Source of the DNA: Martinezella tropici
GTDB lineage: Bacteria > Pseudomonadota > Alphaproteobacteria > Rhizobiales > Rhizobiaceae
Direction: 5' to 3'
DNA: 64,000 nt
Assembly: GCF_003287875.1 (NCBI RefSeq)
Contig: NZ_QMKK01000042.1
Location: 124,001-188,000 of the forward strand
Of the stretch, positions 43,547 to 52,314 are shown one piece after another. Position numbers and translations under genes: made by a program. The notes under the pieces were generated by a model. That model saw nothing but the letters and a program-made list of their open reading frames with translations, made no database searches and was not told where the DNA came from. Numbering within the stretch: position 1 is the first letter of the stretch; every line of letters begins with the position of its first letter.

Positions 43547-44502
43547 TGAACGCGCCCGTGAATGCACCCAAGCTCCATGACTGCCGCGACGCTTTCGCAT
43601 CGACGCTCGAACGCCTTGCCGCCGAGAACGAAACGATCGTCGCGGTCTGCAACGATTCGGTCGGCTCTTCGAAGCTCGGCGGCTTCAAGTCGAAGTTTCC
43701 CGACCGCCTGGTCAATGTCGGCATTGCCGAGCAAAACATGGTCGGCGTCGGCGCGGGCCTCGCCAATGGCGGACGCCTCCCCTATGTCTGCGGCGCCTCG
43801 CCATTCCTCACAGGTAGATCGTTAGAGCAGATCAAGGCCGACATCTCCTACTCGAATGCCAACGTCAAGCTCGTCGGTATTTCCTCCGGCATGGCCTATG
43901 GGGAGCTCGGCCCGACCCATCACTCCATCGAGGATTTCGCCTGGACGCGCGTTCTGCCCAACCTTCCCGTGATCGCGCCATGCGATCGCATCGAGACGGC
44001 GGCTGCGGTGGAATGGGCGGCAAACTACAATGGCCCGTGCTTCCTGCGCCTGTCGCGGGTCGGCGTGCCCGACCTTCTGCCGGAAGGGCACAAGTTCGAA
44101 CTTGGAAAGGCCAATCTCCTGCGTGAAGGTTCCGATGTCACGCTCATCGCAAACGGAACGCTGACCCATCGGATGATGAAAGCAGCAGATATTCTCGCGC
44201 AGCGCGGCATCAAGGCCAGGGTGCTCAATCTCGCCACGGTTCGCCCGATCGACGAGGATACCATCATTGCGGCCGCGAAAGAAACCGGCGCGATCGTGAC
44301 GGCGGAAGAGCATTCGATCTTTGGTGGGCTGGGATCGGCAGTGGCTGAGGTCGTCGTTGACAATGCCCCGGTCCCGATGGCGCGCCTCGGCGTTCCCGGC
44401 ATCTATGCGCCGACCGGCTCGGCCGAATTCCTGCTCGACGAATTCGGCATGGCTCCGTCAGCTATTGCAGATGCGGCGCAAGCCCTTATCAAGCGCAAAT
44501 AG
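43546..44502 (+). CDS. Transketolase, C-terminal subunit
   Basis: This 318-residue protein combines the pyrimidine-binding and C-terminal domains. Catalytic Glu62 lies in VNVGIAEQNMVGVGAG, and EHSIFGGLGSAVAEVV and the C-terminal domain LIANGTLTHRMMKAADILAQ are clear. Its ATG shares an A with the stop of the N-terminal subunit gene (TAATG), ensuring equal expression. A complete active site requires both subunits. It is followed by a palindrome and the FGGY kinase gene. Confidence 0.94.
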   Translation: MNAPVNAPKLHDCRDAFASTLERLAAENETIVAVCNDSVGSSKLGGFKSKFPDRLVNVGIAEQNMVGVGAGLANGGRLPYVCGASPFLTGRSLEQIKADISYSNANVKLVGISSGMAYGELGPTHHSIEDFAWTRVLPNLPVIAPCDRIETAAAVEWAANYNGPCFLRLSRVGVPDLLPEGHKFELGKANLLREGSDVTLIANGTLTHRMMKAADILAQRGIKARVLNLATVRPIDEDTIIAAAKETGAIVTAEEHSIFGGLGSAVAEVVVDNAPVPMARLGVPGIYAPTGSAEFLLDEFGMAPSAIADAAQALIKRK

Positions 44503-44563
44503 ACGAACAGCACGCATTGGAACCGAGGCGGATTGCCGCCCGTCCCTGTCATTAGAGCCGGAT

Positions 44564-44590
44564 GATTTTAGCTCGAATCGAGCTAAAATC
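44564..44590. repeat. Perfect 27-base palindrome (13-bp arms)
   Basis: Arms GATTTTAGCTCGA and TCGAGCTAAAATC flank a single A. It lies between the transketolase and kinase genes. As RNA it would fold to a stem with almost no loop, and no T-run follows on the plus strand, so it is not a standard terminator. It resembles dispersed intergenic palindromic elements of rhizobial genomes; copy number cannot be checked here. Confidence 0.7.
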
Positions 44591-44679
44591 TGAACCCGCT
44601 CTGAAATCAAAGAAGTAGACCATGATGTCGTCCGAAAGCCGCTCAGACTTTTCGGCACCATGCTCCGGTGGAGGATATG

Positions 44680-46146
44680 ATGCGGGCCATTCTGGCAATC
44701 GACCAGGGAACCACCAATTCGAAGGCGGTACTGGTCTCCGAGAACGGAGACATCATTGCCAGAGGCTCGGCTCCGGTAGGCATCTCCTATCCGCAGCCCG
44801 GCTGGGTCGAGCAGGATCCCGATCGGATTTACGCATCCGTCTGTGAAGCGATCGCACTATGCCTGCAAGTCGCGCCTGGCGCGACAATCGAAGCGATAGC
44901 GATCTCCAACCAGCGAGAATCCGTCACCATTTGGGATGCCGAAACGGGCAAGGCGCTCGGACCGGTCTTGAGCTGGCAATGCCGGCGCACGGCGCCGGAC
45001 TGCGAGCGTCTCATCGCCGATGGACATTTCAAGCGCGTCGAGGCGCTGACCGGCCTCCCCCTTGATCCTATGTTTCCCGGCCCGAAATTCCGATGGCTTC
45101 TCGATCGGGTGGCGCATAGGAAAAAGGTCCGCATCGGCACGATTGACAGCTGGCTTATTCATTGTCTTACCGGTGGCCGCAAGCATGTCTGCGACGCCTC
45201 GAACGCCGCGCGAAGCCAGTTGTTCGACCTTGAGGCCCAAGCCTGGAGCGAAGAACTGGGCGCGATTTTCGGGGTCGATATCCGGCTCCTTCCGGACGTG
45301 CTCGACAGCTCCTCGGACTTCGGAACCACACGTGACCTTCCCGGCCTTCCGGACGGCACGCCGATCAGATCGGCCGTCGGGGACAGTCATGCGGCTTTGT
45401 TTGGCCACGGAGCCTTCAAGCCAGGCGATGGCAAGGCGACCTTCGGAACGGGGTCTTCGGTCATGACCACCCTTCCGCGCTTCATTGCGCCGCGCAACGG
45501 CATCACCACGACCGTCGCCTGGCGCATCGCCGGACAACCGACCTTCGCATTCGAAGGCAATATCCTCGTATGCGCTGCGAGCCTGCCATGGATGGCCGGC
45601 ATCCTGGGTCTTCCGGACGTTGGCTCCCTTGTAGACCTAGCGGCAACCGCCGAGCCCGATGGCCCGGGCTTCGTGCCCGCTTTCGTAGGTTTGGGCGCAC
45701 CTTACTGGAATTCCGACGCCCGCGCCCTTTTCTCGCAGATCAACTTCAGCACAACTCGCGCGCAGATGGCGCGCTCGGTTACCGACTCGGTCGCTTTCCA
45801 GGTTCATGACGTGATTGCGGCGATGCGGGCACAGAGCGGTGGTGATCTCGGCACGCTTTATGTCGACGGCGGCCCTAGCCAGAACCGCTTTCTCATGCAG
45901 TGCGTGTCAAACCTGGTGAAGCACGCTGTCATCCAGTGCGAGGCACCGGAAGCATCGGCGCTCGGAGCGGCTTATCTTGCAGGCCTTTCGATCGGCCTGT
46001 GGCCGGATCTCGATGCCATCGCGGCGCTTCCGAGAAACAATACGATCATCGAGCCGGAGAGCATCGACGGTCCAGCCCTTCTGAACAGGTGGAATGATGC
46101 GCTGGCCCGCTCGACGTTGCGCACAACTCCGGTTAAAGGTGAATAA
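44680..46146 (+). CDS. FGGY-family carbohydrate kinase
   Basis: This 488-residue protein starts MRAILAIDQGTTNSKAVLVS with the phosphate-1 loop DQGTTNS. It also contains FGGY features GTIDSWLIHCLTG, AVGDSHAALFGHGAF and the ATP-site VDGGPSQNRFLMQ. The ATG at 44680 has GGAGG at 5-base spacing; an ATG one codon earlier and a GTG at 44668 are in frame. The sequence is glycerol-kinase-like, but the FGGY family also covers xylulose, ribulose, erythritol and apulose kinases. Next to a split transketolase the most economical role is phosphorylation of the ketose produced by the SDRs. Confidence 0.92.
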   Translation: MRAILAIDQGTTNSKAVLVSENGDIIARGSAPVGISYPQPGWVEQDPDRIYASVCEAIALCLQVAPGATIEAIAISNQRESVTIWDAETGKALGPVLSWQCRRTAPDCERLIADGHFKRVEALTGLPLDPMFPGPKFRWLLDRVAHRKKVRIGTIDSWLIHCLTGGRKHVCDASNAARSQLFDLEAQAWSEELGAIFGVDIRLLPDVLDSSSDFGTTRDLPGLPDGTPIRSAVGDSHAALFGHGAFKPGDGKATFGTGSSVMTTLPRFIAPRNGITTTVAWRIAGQPTFAFEGNILVCAASLPWMAGILGLPDVGSLVDLAATAEPDGPGFVPAFVGLGAPYWNSDARALFSQINFSTTRAQMARSVTDSVAFQVHDVIAAMRAQSGGDLGTLYVDGGPSQNRFLMQCVSNLVKHAVIQCEAPEASALGAAYLAGLSIGLWPDLDAIAALPRNNTIIEPESIDGPALLNRWNDALARSTLRTTPVKGE

Positions 46147-46167
46147 AAATTCACCCCGGGATCAACG

Positions 46168-47121
46168 ATGGCTCGCCTTAACGAACTCCGCCTCATCTCA
46201 AGAGTTGCCCAGATGTACCACATAGAGGGCAAGCGGCAGGCGGACATCGCGCAGCACCTTCGCCTGTCGCAGGCAACCGTGTCGCGAATGCTGAAGCGGG
46301 CCGAGGCGGAGGACATCGTGCGCACGAGCGTGATCCCGCCCGTGGGCACCTATAGCGAACTCGAAGGAGCCTTGCGCGCGAAGTACGGTCTTCCGGAAGC
46401 CATCGTCGTCGAATGCACCGAGGACCGCGACGGCGCCATCATGGCGCGGATCGGCGAAGCTGCTGCTCATCTTCTGGAAGTGACACTTGCACCCGGCGAG
46501 ATCATCGGCGTCTCCAGCTGGAGCCAAACCATTTTCAAGATGGTGGAAAACATCCATCCCCAGAAGAGCGCCCAGGCCAAATATGTCGTCCAGACGCTTG
46601 GCGGGATGGGCGACCCGTCGGTCCAGACGCATGCCACCCAGCTGACCACTCGCCTTGCACGGCTGACCGGCGCCGAGCCGAAGCTTCTTCCGGTACAAGG
46701 TGTTACGACCTCACGCGAGGCCAAGCTTTTGATGCAAGCAGATCCGTTCGTACGGGAGACCATGGATCTTTTCGGCAGCATCACCCTCGCCATCGTCGGT
46801 ATCGGCGCCGTCGAGCCATCGGAACTGCTGGCAAGATCCGGCAATATCTTCTCGTCGCGAGAGCTCGCCGATCTTGCCGAGGCAGGGGCAGTCGGCGATA
46901 TATCGCTGCGGTTCTTCAACAAGGACGGCAAACCTGTCAAAACGCCGCTCGACGAGCGCGTGATCGGCTTCCCGCTAGAAGATCTCGAACGGGTCGATCG
47001 GGTCATCGCGCTTGCCGGCGGAGCGAAGAAGACCGCAGCAATCGCCGGCGCCCTAAGGATCGGAGTTATCGATACGCTGATAACGGACAAATTCAGCGCC
47101 GAGCGCCTGATCGAACTCTAG
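46168..47121 (+). CDS. SorC/DeoR-type sugar-phosphate-responsive regulator
   Basis: This 317-residue protein has an N-terminal helix-turn-helix (VAQMYHIEGKRQADIAQHLR, then LSQATVSRMLKRAE) and a C-terminal sugar-binding domain of the SorC family (GVSSWSQTIFKMV; GIGAVEPSELL; VIALAGGAKKTAAIAGALR, the phosphate-sugar loop). It closes the plus-strand operon 21 bases after the kinase gene. EryD of erythritol loci belongs to this family. It probably binds a phosphorylated pathway intermediate and controls the divergent promoters through the dyad at 42691-42726 and the site at 42572-42586. Confidence 0.93.
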   Translation: MARLNELRLISRVAQMYHIEGKRQADIAQHLRLSQATVSRMLKRAEAEDIVRTSVIPPVGTYSELEGALRAKYGLPEAIVVECTEDRDGAIMARIGEAAAHLLEVTLAPGEIIGVSSWSQTIFKMVENIHPQKSAQAKYVVQTLGGMGDPSVQTHATQLTTRLARLTGAEPKLLPVQGVTTSREAKLLMQADPFVRETMDLFGSITLAIVGIGAVEPSELLARSGNIFSSRELADLAEAGAVGDISLRFFNKDGKPVKTPLDERVIGFPLEDLERVDRVIALAGGAKKTAAIAGALRIGVIDTLITDKFSAERLIEL

Positions 47122-47349
47122 GCAACGACCGACAGATTGGGCTATCTCATTCTACTGATCCCATGCTGGGAGGCCCCCGCGTGCCGATCCCGAGGAGAAG
47201 CGAGGGCCTGCGAGCGACGTCAAACTACCGAGAAGCCGAAAGCTCAAAAGCGCTTGACTTCAACACGCCGAATAGAGAAGAGCCACAATTCTCGCGTTGC
47301 AAAAATTGTCACGACGCATGCCGCATCGACGACGCGTTCGACCACCTGG

Positions 47350-48456
47350 TCATACCTTTGCAACCAACAAAGCCGCTCCTGTTTCCACATCGAACAAATG
47401 CATCTGGTTCATGTTGAACGACAGCGGCATCGTCGTCTGTGGTTTAGGTTTGCTCTCCGGGTCGATGCAGGCGCATAGATTGGCATCGCCGATGGAAAAA
47501 TAAACCATAGTTTCCGGACCAAGGGGTTCGACCAGATTAATCCTAGCCTCAACGTCTGCCAAACCTGGGCGCTGCTGACGATCGCAGATTGATTCCGGCC
47601 TTATGCCGAACACAACCGACTTCCCGGCATGGCGGGCGCACTCGTTGACGCGCGCGTCTGGAACGGCCAGCGAAGTACCATCTTCCAGAACGACCACAAG
47701 TCCGCGGCCCCTCGACGCCAATAGCGCCGGAAGGAAGTTCATCGCTGGCGAACCGATAAAACCAGCAACAAATTGGCTAACCGGACGATGATAGAGTTCC
47801 TGCGGAGGTCCCGCCTGCTCGATCAGGCCGCCATTCATCACGACGACACGATCAGCCATCGTCATTGCTTCCACCTGATCATGGGTGACATAGACCGTCG
47901 TCGTCGGCAGCAACTGATGCAAGCGTTTGATTTCCGTGCGCATCTGAACGCGCAATTTCGCATCGAGGTTGGAGAGCGGTTCGTCGAAGAGAAAGACCTT
48001 GGGATTGCGCACGATGGCGCGACCCATCGCGACGCGCTGGCGCTGTCCACCTGAAAGCTGGCCTGGCCGGCGGTCGAGGAGTTCGTGAATATGCAACGTC
48101 TCGGCCGCACGCTGGATGCGGGTGTCGATCTCGCCCTTGGCGAGCTTCTGCTGCTCAAGGCAAAAGGAGATGTTTTCCCTGACGGTCATATGCGGATAGA
48201 GCGCATAGTTCTGGAACACCATGGCGATATCGCGCTTGCCGGGACCAAGACGGTTCACGACCTGATCGCCGATGACGATATCGCCGGAGGTGATATGCTC
48301 CAGGCCTGCGATCATGCGCAGTGTCGTCGACTTGCCGCAGCCGGACGGACCGACGAAGACAACGAATTCATTGTCTTCGATTTCCAGGTTGATACCACGA
48401 ACGGCTTCATAGATGCCGTATGATTTGACGAGGTTTTTCAGCTCCAGTCGTGCCAT
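47350..48456 (-). CDS. CUT1 sugar ABC transporter ATPase (UgpC/MsmK type), module B
   Basis: This 368-residue ATPase has Walker [12 protein letters not shown] (Lys42), signature [20 protein letters not shown], Walker [15 protein letters not shown], switch [15 protein letters not shown] and a C-terminal OB-type domain with [16 protein letters not shown] precedes the ATG. It is the last gene of module B, 9 bases after the GH127 gene, and convergent with the SorC gene. It is paralogous to the module A ATPase. Confidence 0.95.
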   Translation of the reverse strand: MARLELKNLVKSYGIYEAVRGINLEIEDNEFVVFVGPSGCGKSTTLRMIAGLEHITSGDIVIGDQVVNRLGPGKRDIAMVFQNYALYPHMTVRENISFCLEQQKLAKGEIDTRIQRAAETLHIHELLDRRPGQLSGGQRQRVAMGRAIVRNPKVFLFDEPLSNLDAKLRVQMRTEIKRLHQLLPTTTVYVTHDQVEAMTMADRVVVMNGGLIEQAGPPQELYHRPVSQFVAGFIGSPAMNFLPALLASRGRGLVVVLEDGTSLAVPDARVNECARHAGKSVVFGIRPESICDRQQRPGLADVEARINLVEPLGPETMVYFSIGDANLCACIDPESKPKPQTTMPLSFNMNQMHLFDVETGAALLVAKV

Positions 48457-48465
48457 GATGCGCTC

Positions 48466-50409
48466 CTATATTTCCTGCAGCCAGATCGCCATCGCGCCGG
48501 CCTCGCGATTGGCCCAGAGATGATACGGGATTGCCCGGAAAGGCCTCGCCTTCAGCGCTGGTGGCAAGATCCGGTAAAGAGAATTGGCCCAATCCGCGGT
48601 ATCGGCCTCGAGCGCCGTTCCCTCGAGGACGGCAGCACCACCGAGCAGTGCCGCGTCGTACCGGACACTGAGCTCCGCGGACGCTTGAAGACGAAGTCGT
48701 TGAGGCTCGCTTCCAATATCAGTCTCTTCAACGCAGTAGACGACTGGCCCGCGTCTAAGGGCGACACGACCGCCGTTCTCAGAGACCGCGGGATGGGCGT
48801 ACAGGCGGTCGACCGGCATTGACAGGGCGATACGCACTTCATCACCATTGCGCCATTCCCGATCAAGTGCCGCATAGCCTTTGAAAGTGCAGGCGTCCAA
48901 GGCGATCACTTCGCTGTTGACTGACACCGAAGCCTCCCGGCACCAGGAAGGAATTCTCAAGCGCATGATGAAACTGGTCGGTTGGTCGATCGAAACCTGG
49001 AGCCTGATGTCGCCGTCCCATGGATAATTCGTATCCTGGCGCAGTCGCAGCAAGCGCTCGCCAAATGAAAGCTCCGCTACGTTCGCACCATAGAGATGAA
49101 CGGCAAGCTCACCCGGCTTCGTGGAATAGAAATATTGTCCGAGCGAGGTGATGAAGCGGGCGATATTCGTTGGGCAGCACGGGCAATAATGCCATTTCCA
49201 GCGGCGGTGCTGCCCATGACTTTCAAGCACATTCTCATAGAAATAGTGCTCGCCGTCCCGCGCGATGCCCGAAAGAGCGCCATTGAAAAGAACCGTTTCA
49301 AGCTTGTCGGTGAACTTGCCGTCGAGATCGGTCTGGGCCATGCGATGGCTCCAGAAGCCAAGGGCGACCGCAGCGCAGGTCTCGGCATAGGCCGTTTCAT
49401 TCGGCAAGTCGAATTCTCTGGTGAATCCCTCGTTCGAGGCAGACGGGCCGAGACCGCCGGTGACATAGAGCTGCCTTCCGGTCAAATTGTCGAAGAGCTT
49501 GTCGCAGGCGTCCTTCAGGCTCCGATCGTTATTCTCGTAGGCAAGGTCCGACATTGCCGAAAACAGATACATGGCGCGGACGGCGTGGCCGACGACCTGT
49601 TCCTGCTGACGCACGGGCATATGCGCCTGGCTATAGGCGTAGGTCTGGTAGACGTAGTCTTCCGGACGCTCACCGCGCTTGATCGCCTCCTCATCATAAT
49701 AGGACGGCATCTGTCCTCTTTCATCAACGAAATAGCTGGCAAGCTTCAGATGTCGTGGGTCCTTAGTGACGCGATAGAGCTTGACGAGCGCAAGCTCGAT
49801 CTCCTCATGTGCATCATAGCCACGCAGCTTGCCGGGCTCGCGTCCAAACGTATCGATAATATGATCGACAGCGCGGATCATCACGTCGAGGAAGCGGCGC
49901 TTGCCGGTTGCTTCGAAGTATGCGACGGCGCCTTCCAGAAGGTGACCCATTGAATACATCTCATGCAGGTCGCGCAGGTTCGTCCAACGCTTGTCCGGCT
50001 CCCGGCGGATGAACCAACTGTTCAGATAGCCGTCCGCCATCTGGCCCTGTTCGAGCTTTTCTACGATGGCGTCGATCTTGGTTTCCAGGTCAGGATTGGG
50101 ATGCGCCCTCAAGGTATAGCTTGCGGCCTCGATCCATTTTCCAAAATCGGAATCGAAGAAGTGCTGCATAGACAGCCCGCTCGGCTGGATTGGCCTGGCG
50201 AGAGGGCCGGCTGGTTTGTCGAAGTCGAGGACTTCAAGGAAGCCCTCCTCTTTGAGCCGCTTGTGTTGGGTCGGAATGGTGACGTCGCGCACCGTTTCCG
50301 TCCAACCCTTCCAGAAGCCGCCATCGAAGGTGACGCGGGAATGGTCGACGGGCACAAAGCGCTCTGTTTCCGGCGCCGGATTGGATTGCTTGAGGGAGGA
50401 CGAAGACAT
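48466..50409 (-). CDS. Glycoside hydrolase family 127 (beta-L-arabinofuranosidase type), module B
   Basis: This 647-residue paralog of the module A enzyme has no signal peptide. Active-site and metal residues are conserved with identical spacing: Glu327 in NEGFTREFDLPNETAY, Glu343 and Cys345 in YAETCAAVAL, and Cys409, Cys411 and Cys412 in HYCPCCPTN. AAGGAG precedes the ATG. It lies between permease and ATPase genes exactly as in module A. Sequence divergence outside the core suggests a different linkage or aglycone. It probably cleaves imported beta-L-arabinofuranosyl or related plant-wall fragments. Confidence 0.92.
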   Translation of the reverse strand: MSSSSLKQSNPAPETERFVPVDHSRVTFDGGFWKGWTETVRDVTIPTQHKRLKEEGFLEVLDFDKPAGPLARPIQPSGLSMQHFFDSDFGKWIEAASYTLRAHPNPDLETKIDAIVEKLEQGQMADGYLNSWFIRREPDKRWTNLRDLHEMYSMGHLLEGAVAYFEATGKRRFLDVMIRAVDHIIDTFGREPGKLRGYDAHEEIELALVKLYRVTKDPRHLKLASYFVDERGQMPSYYDEEAIKRGERPEDYVYQTYAYSQAHMPVRQQEQVVGHAVRAMYLFSAMSDLAYENNDRSLKDACDKLFDNLTGRQLYVTGGLGPSASNEGFTREFDLPNETAYAETCAAVALGFWSHRMAQTDLDGKFTDKLETVLFNGALSGIARDGEHYFYENVLESHGQHRRWKWHYCPCCPTNIARFITSLGQYFYSTKPGELAVHLYGANVAELSFGERLLRLRQDTNYPWDGDIRLQVSIDQPTSFIMRLRIPSWCREASVSVNSEVIALDACTFKGYAALDREWRNGDEVRIALSMPVDRLYAHPAVSENGGRVALRRGPVVYCVEETDIGSEPQRLRLQASAELSVRYDAALLGGAAVLEGTALEADTADWANSLYRILPPALKARPFRAIPYHLWANREAGAMAIWLQEI

Positions 50410-50437
50410 GGGAACTCCTTGGGCGGCAAGGCCGCCG

Positions 50438-51307
50438 TCATTTCACGGCGCCGGCGGTAAGGCCGCGCACGTAGTAGCGTTGCAAGAGTAGGAAGAGAAC
50501 GATGCAGGGGACCATCGTGACGGCGATGCCGGCCTGAAGCGCGCCCCAGTCGATGATGCCGTAGATGCCGGAGGAGACGTTGACCAGCATGATCGGCAAC
50601 GTGAACTTGTTCTGATCGGAGAGAAAGATCAGTGCTGCCAGGAATTCGTTCCACGAGTTCAGGAAAGCAAACATAGCAACGGTCGCAATACCGGGAAGTG
50701 CGATCGGCAGCATGATGCGCCGCAAAATGGTCCCTTGCGATGCTCCATCGATGCGCGCTGCTTCGATTAGTGCCTTGGGCACCGCATCGAAGGCATTCCG
50801 CATCATGAAGACTGAGAAGGGCAGCTGGAACGTAACGTAGATCAGCACCAGCCCGAAGAGGCTGTTCTGGAGGCGAGCCACTTTCAGAATGAGGAAAAGC
50901 GGCGTCAGAATCGATTGAAACGGGATCATCATCGTCGCCATGATCAGCGCGAAGAGCACCCCCTGCCCCGGAAAGCGAAATTTCGAGAAGCCGTAGCCCG
51001 CCGGAACGGAGACCGTGACCGTCAGCAGCACCGTGCCGGCGGCGATCAGGACCGAATTGCTGGCATACACGTACCAACCAGCGCCGACATGTTCGAGGCG
51101 GCGATAGTTCTCCAGCGAAAAGGCTTTCGAGAACAGCACAGTCGGATTGGCAAGGGCCTCGGCTGCCGGCTTGAACGAATTGGCAAAAGACCAGACGATC
51201 GGCATCACGAAGAAGAGCGCGAAGGCGACCGATAGCAGGATGAAGGCGGCGTAGCTCAGCCGCTCGACGGTAGGCTTGGGCTGCGGCGTGTAATTTAGAC
51301 GGTCCAT
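50438..51307 (-). CDS. CUT1 sugar ABC transporter permease (MalG/UgpE type), module B
   Basis: This 289-residue membrane protein has six hydrophobic segments, the EAA loop ALIEAARIDGASQGTILRRI then MLPIALPGIA, and C-terminus RYYVRGLTAGAVK, nearly identical to the module A permease end. The ATG shares its A with the stop of the upstream permease (TGATG). It is a partner of the permease encoded at 51307-52230. Confidence 0.94.
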   Translation of the reverse strand: MDRLNYTPQPKPTVERLSYAAFILLSVAFALFFVMPIVWSFANSFKPAAEALANPTVLFSKAFSLENYRRLEHVGAGWYVYASNSVLIAAGTVLLTVTVSVPAGYGFSKFRFPGQGVLFALIMATMMIPFQSILTPLFLILKVARLQNSLFGLVLIYVTFQLPFSVFMMRNAFDAVPKALIEAARIDGASQGTILRRIMLPIALPGIATVAMFAFLNSWNEFLAALIFLSDQNKFTLPIMLVNVSSGIYGIIDWGALQAGIAVTMVPCIVLFLLLQRYYVRGLTAGAVK

Positions 51308-52230
51308 CAGCCCTCCTCCGGACGCTGTCGCAGAAAGACGAACTGAACCGTACTGATTGCGACGAGAACGATCAGCAGCGAAAGCGAGATCGCCGAACCA
51401 TAGCCGAGGCGATAGGACGAGAAGGACGCAAGATAGATCGAAAAAACCGCGGAGATCGTGCTGTTGGACGGTCCGCCCTGTGTGATGATGAAGAACTGGT
51501 CGAAGGCAAGCATCGACGAGGTGACATTGAGCACGAGAGCGAGCACCACGGAGTTGCGCATCAATGGCAGGGTGATACGGCGAAAGCGGCTCAAGACGCT
51601 GGCCCCATCGATTTTCGCCGCCTCGATCACGTCTGTGGAGATGCTTTGCAGGCCGGTCAGCAAGATGATCATCGTAAAACCGGACGTCTTCCAGACCACC
51701 ATCAGGATGATGACGGCAAGTGCCGGCCAGAAACTTTCGAGCGGTCGCGGCGCACTATCGACCAGACCGACGGCGCGTAGAACCTGAGCAAAGACGCCAT
51801 TATCGGGATTGAGGAGCCACATCCACAAAGTCGATGCCGCGCCAAAGCCGATAACGACCGGCATGAAGTAGATCGTGCGGAAGAAACCGGCAATGCGAAG
51901 AGGGCGATCAACCAGGAGCGCCAACGGAAAGGCGACCAAAAAAATCGCTATAGTGACCAACAGCGTATAAAGCAACGTAAAGCCGAGGGAATGCCATAGC
52001 TGGGCATCACCCAGAAGCTCGGCATAATTGGCAAGCCCGATGAATTTCGCCCGACCAAGAAGTGGCCAGTTATAGAAACTCATCCATACCGTCATGATCA
52101 GCGGCACGAGGAAGAGTAAAACGATGAACAGGAAACCCGGCAGGATGAAGGCAAGGCCAAGCCAGCCTTTCGGCTCTGGCTCACCATGCATGACGGCAGG
52201 CTTCCTGCCGCGACGCAGCGACAGGCTCAC
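51307..52230 (-). CDS. CUT1 sugar ABC transporter permease (MalF/UgpA type), module B
   Basis: This 307-residue protein starts at GTG 52230, where AAAGGAG sits 7 bases upstream; the open frame runs to 52305 and an ATG at 52191 is also possible. The first helix is GLAFILPGFLFIVLLFLVPL, and the EAA motif is VIEAAKIDGASVLSRFRRIT. It pairs with the next permease and lies 85 bases after the binding-protein gene. Confidence 0.92.
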   Translation of the reverse strand: MSLSLRRGRKPAVMHGEPEPKGWLGLAFILPGFLFIVLLFLVPLIMTVWMSFYNWPLLGRAKFIGLANYAELLGDAQLWHSLGFTLLYTLLVTIAIFLVAFPLALLVDRPLRIAGFFRTIYFMPVVIGFGAASTLWMWLLNPDNGVFAQVLRAVGLVDSAPRPLESFWPALAVIILMVVWKTSGFTMIILLTGLQSISTDVIEAAKIDGASVLSRFRRITLPLMRNSVVLALVLNVTSSMLAFDQFFIITQGGPSNSTISAVFSIYLASFSSYRLGYGSAISLSLLIVLVAISTVQFVFLRQRPEEG

Positions 52231-52314
52231 GGCACCGCTCCTTTTTCTTGATCCGTCGAAAGGGTGTGGAGGCAAAGCGTCACGGGACGCCTTGCCGTTG
52301 GTCAACCAGGAGAG

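Noticed and set aside
36570..47121. Naming the locus a D-apiose or erythritol operon
   Set aside because: The gene set is compatible with both ideas, but no sugar isomerase or typical EryA/EryB/EryC set is visible and specificity cannot be read from the sequence.
47160..47215. Imperfect hairpin between the SorC and module B ATPase genes (AGGCCC and GGGCCT arms)
   Set aside because: It has a mismatch, a long loop and no T-run on either side, so I do not call it a terminator.
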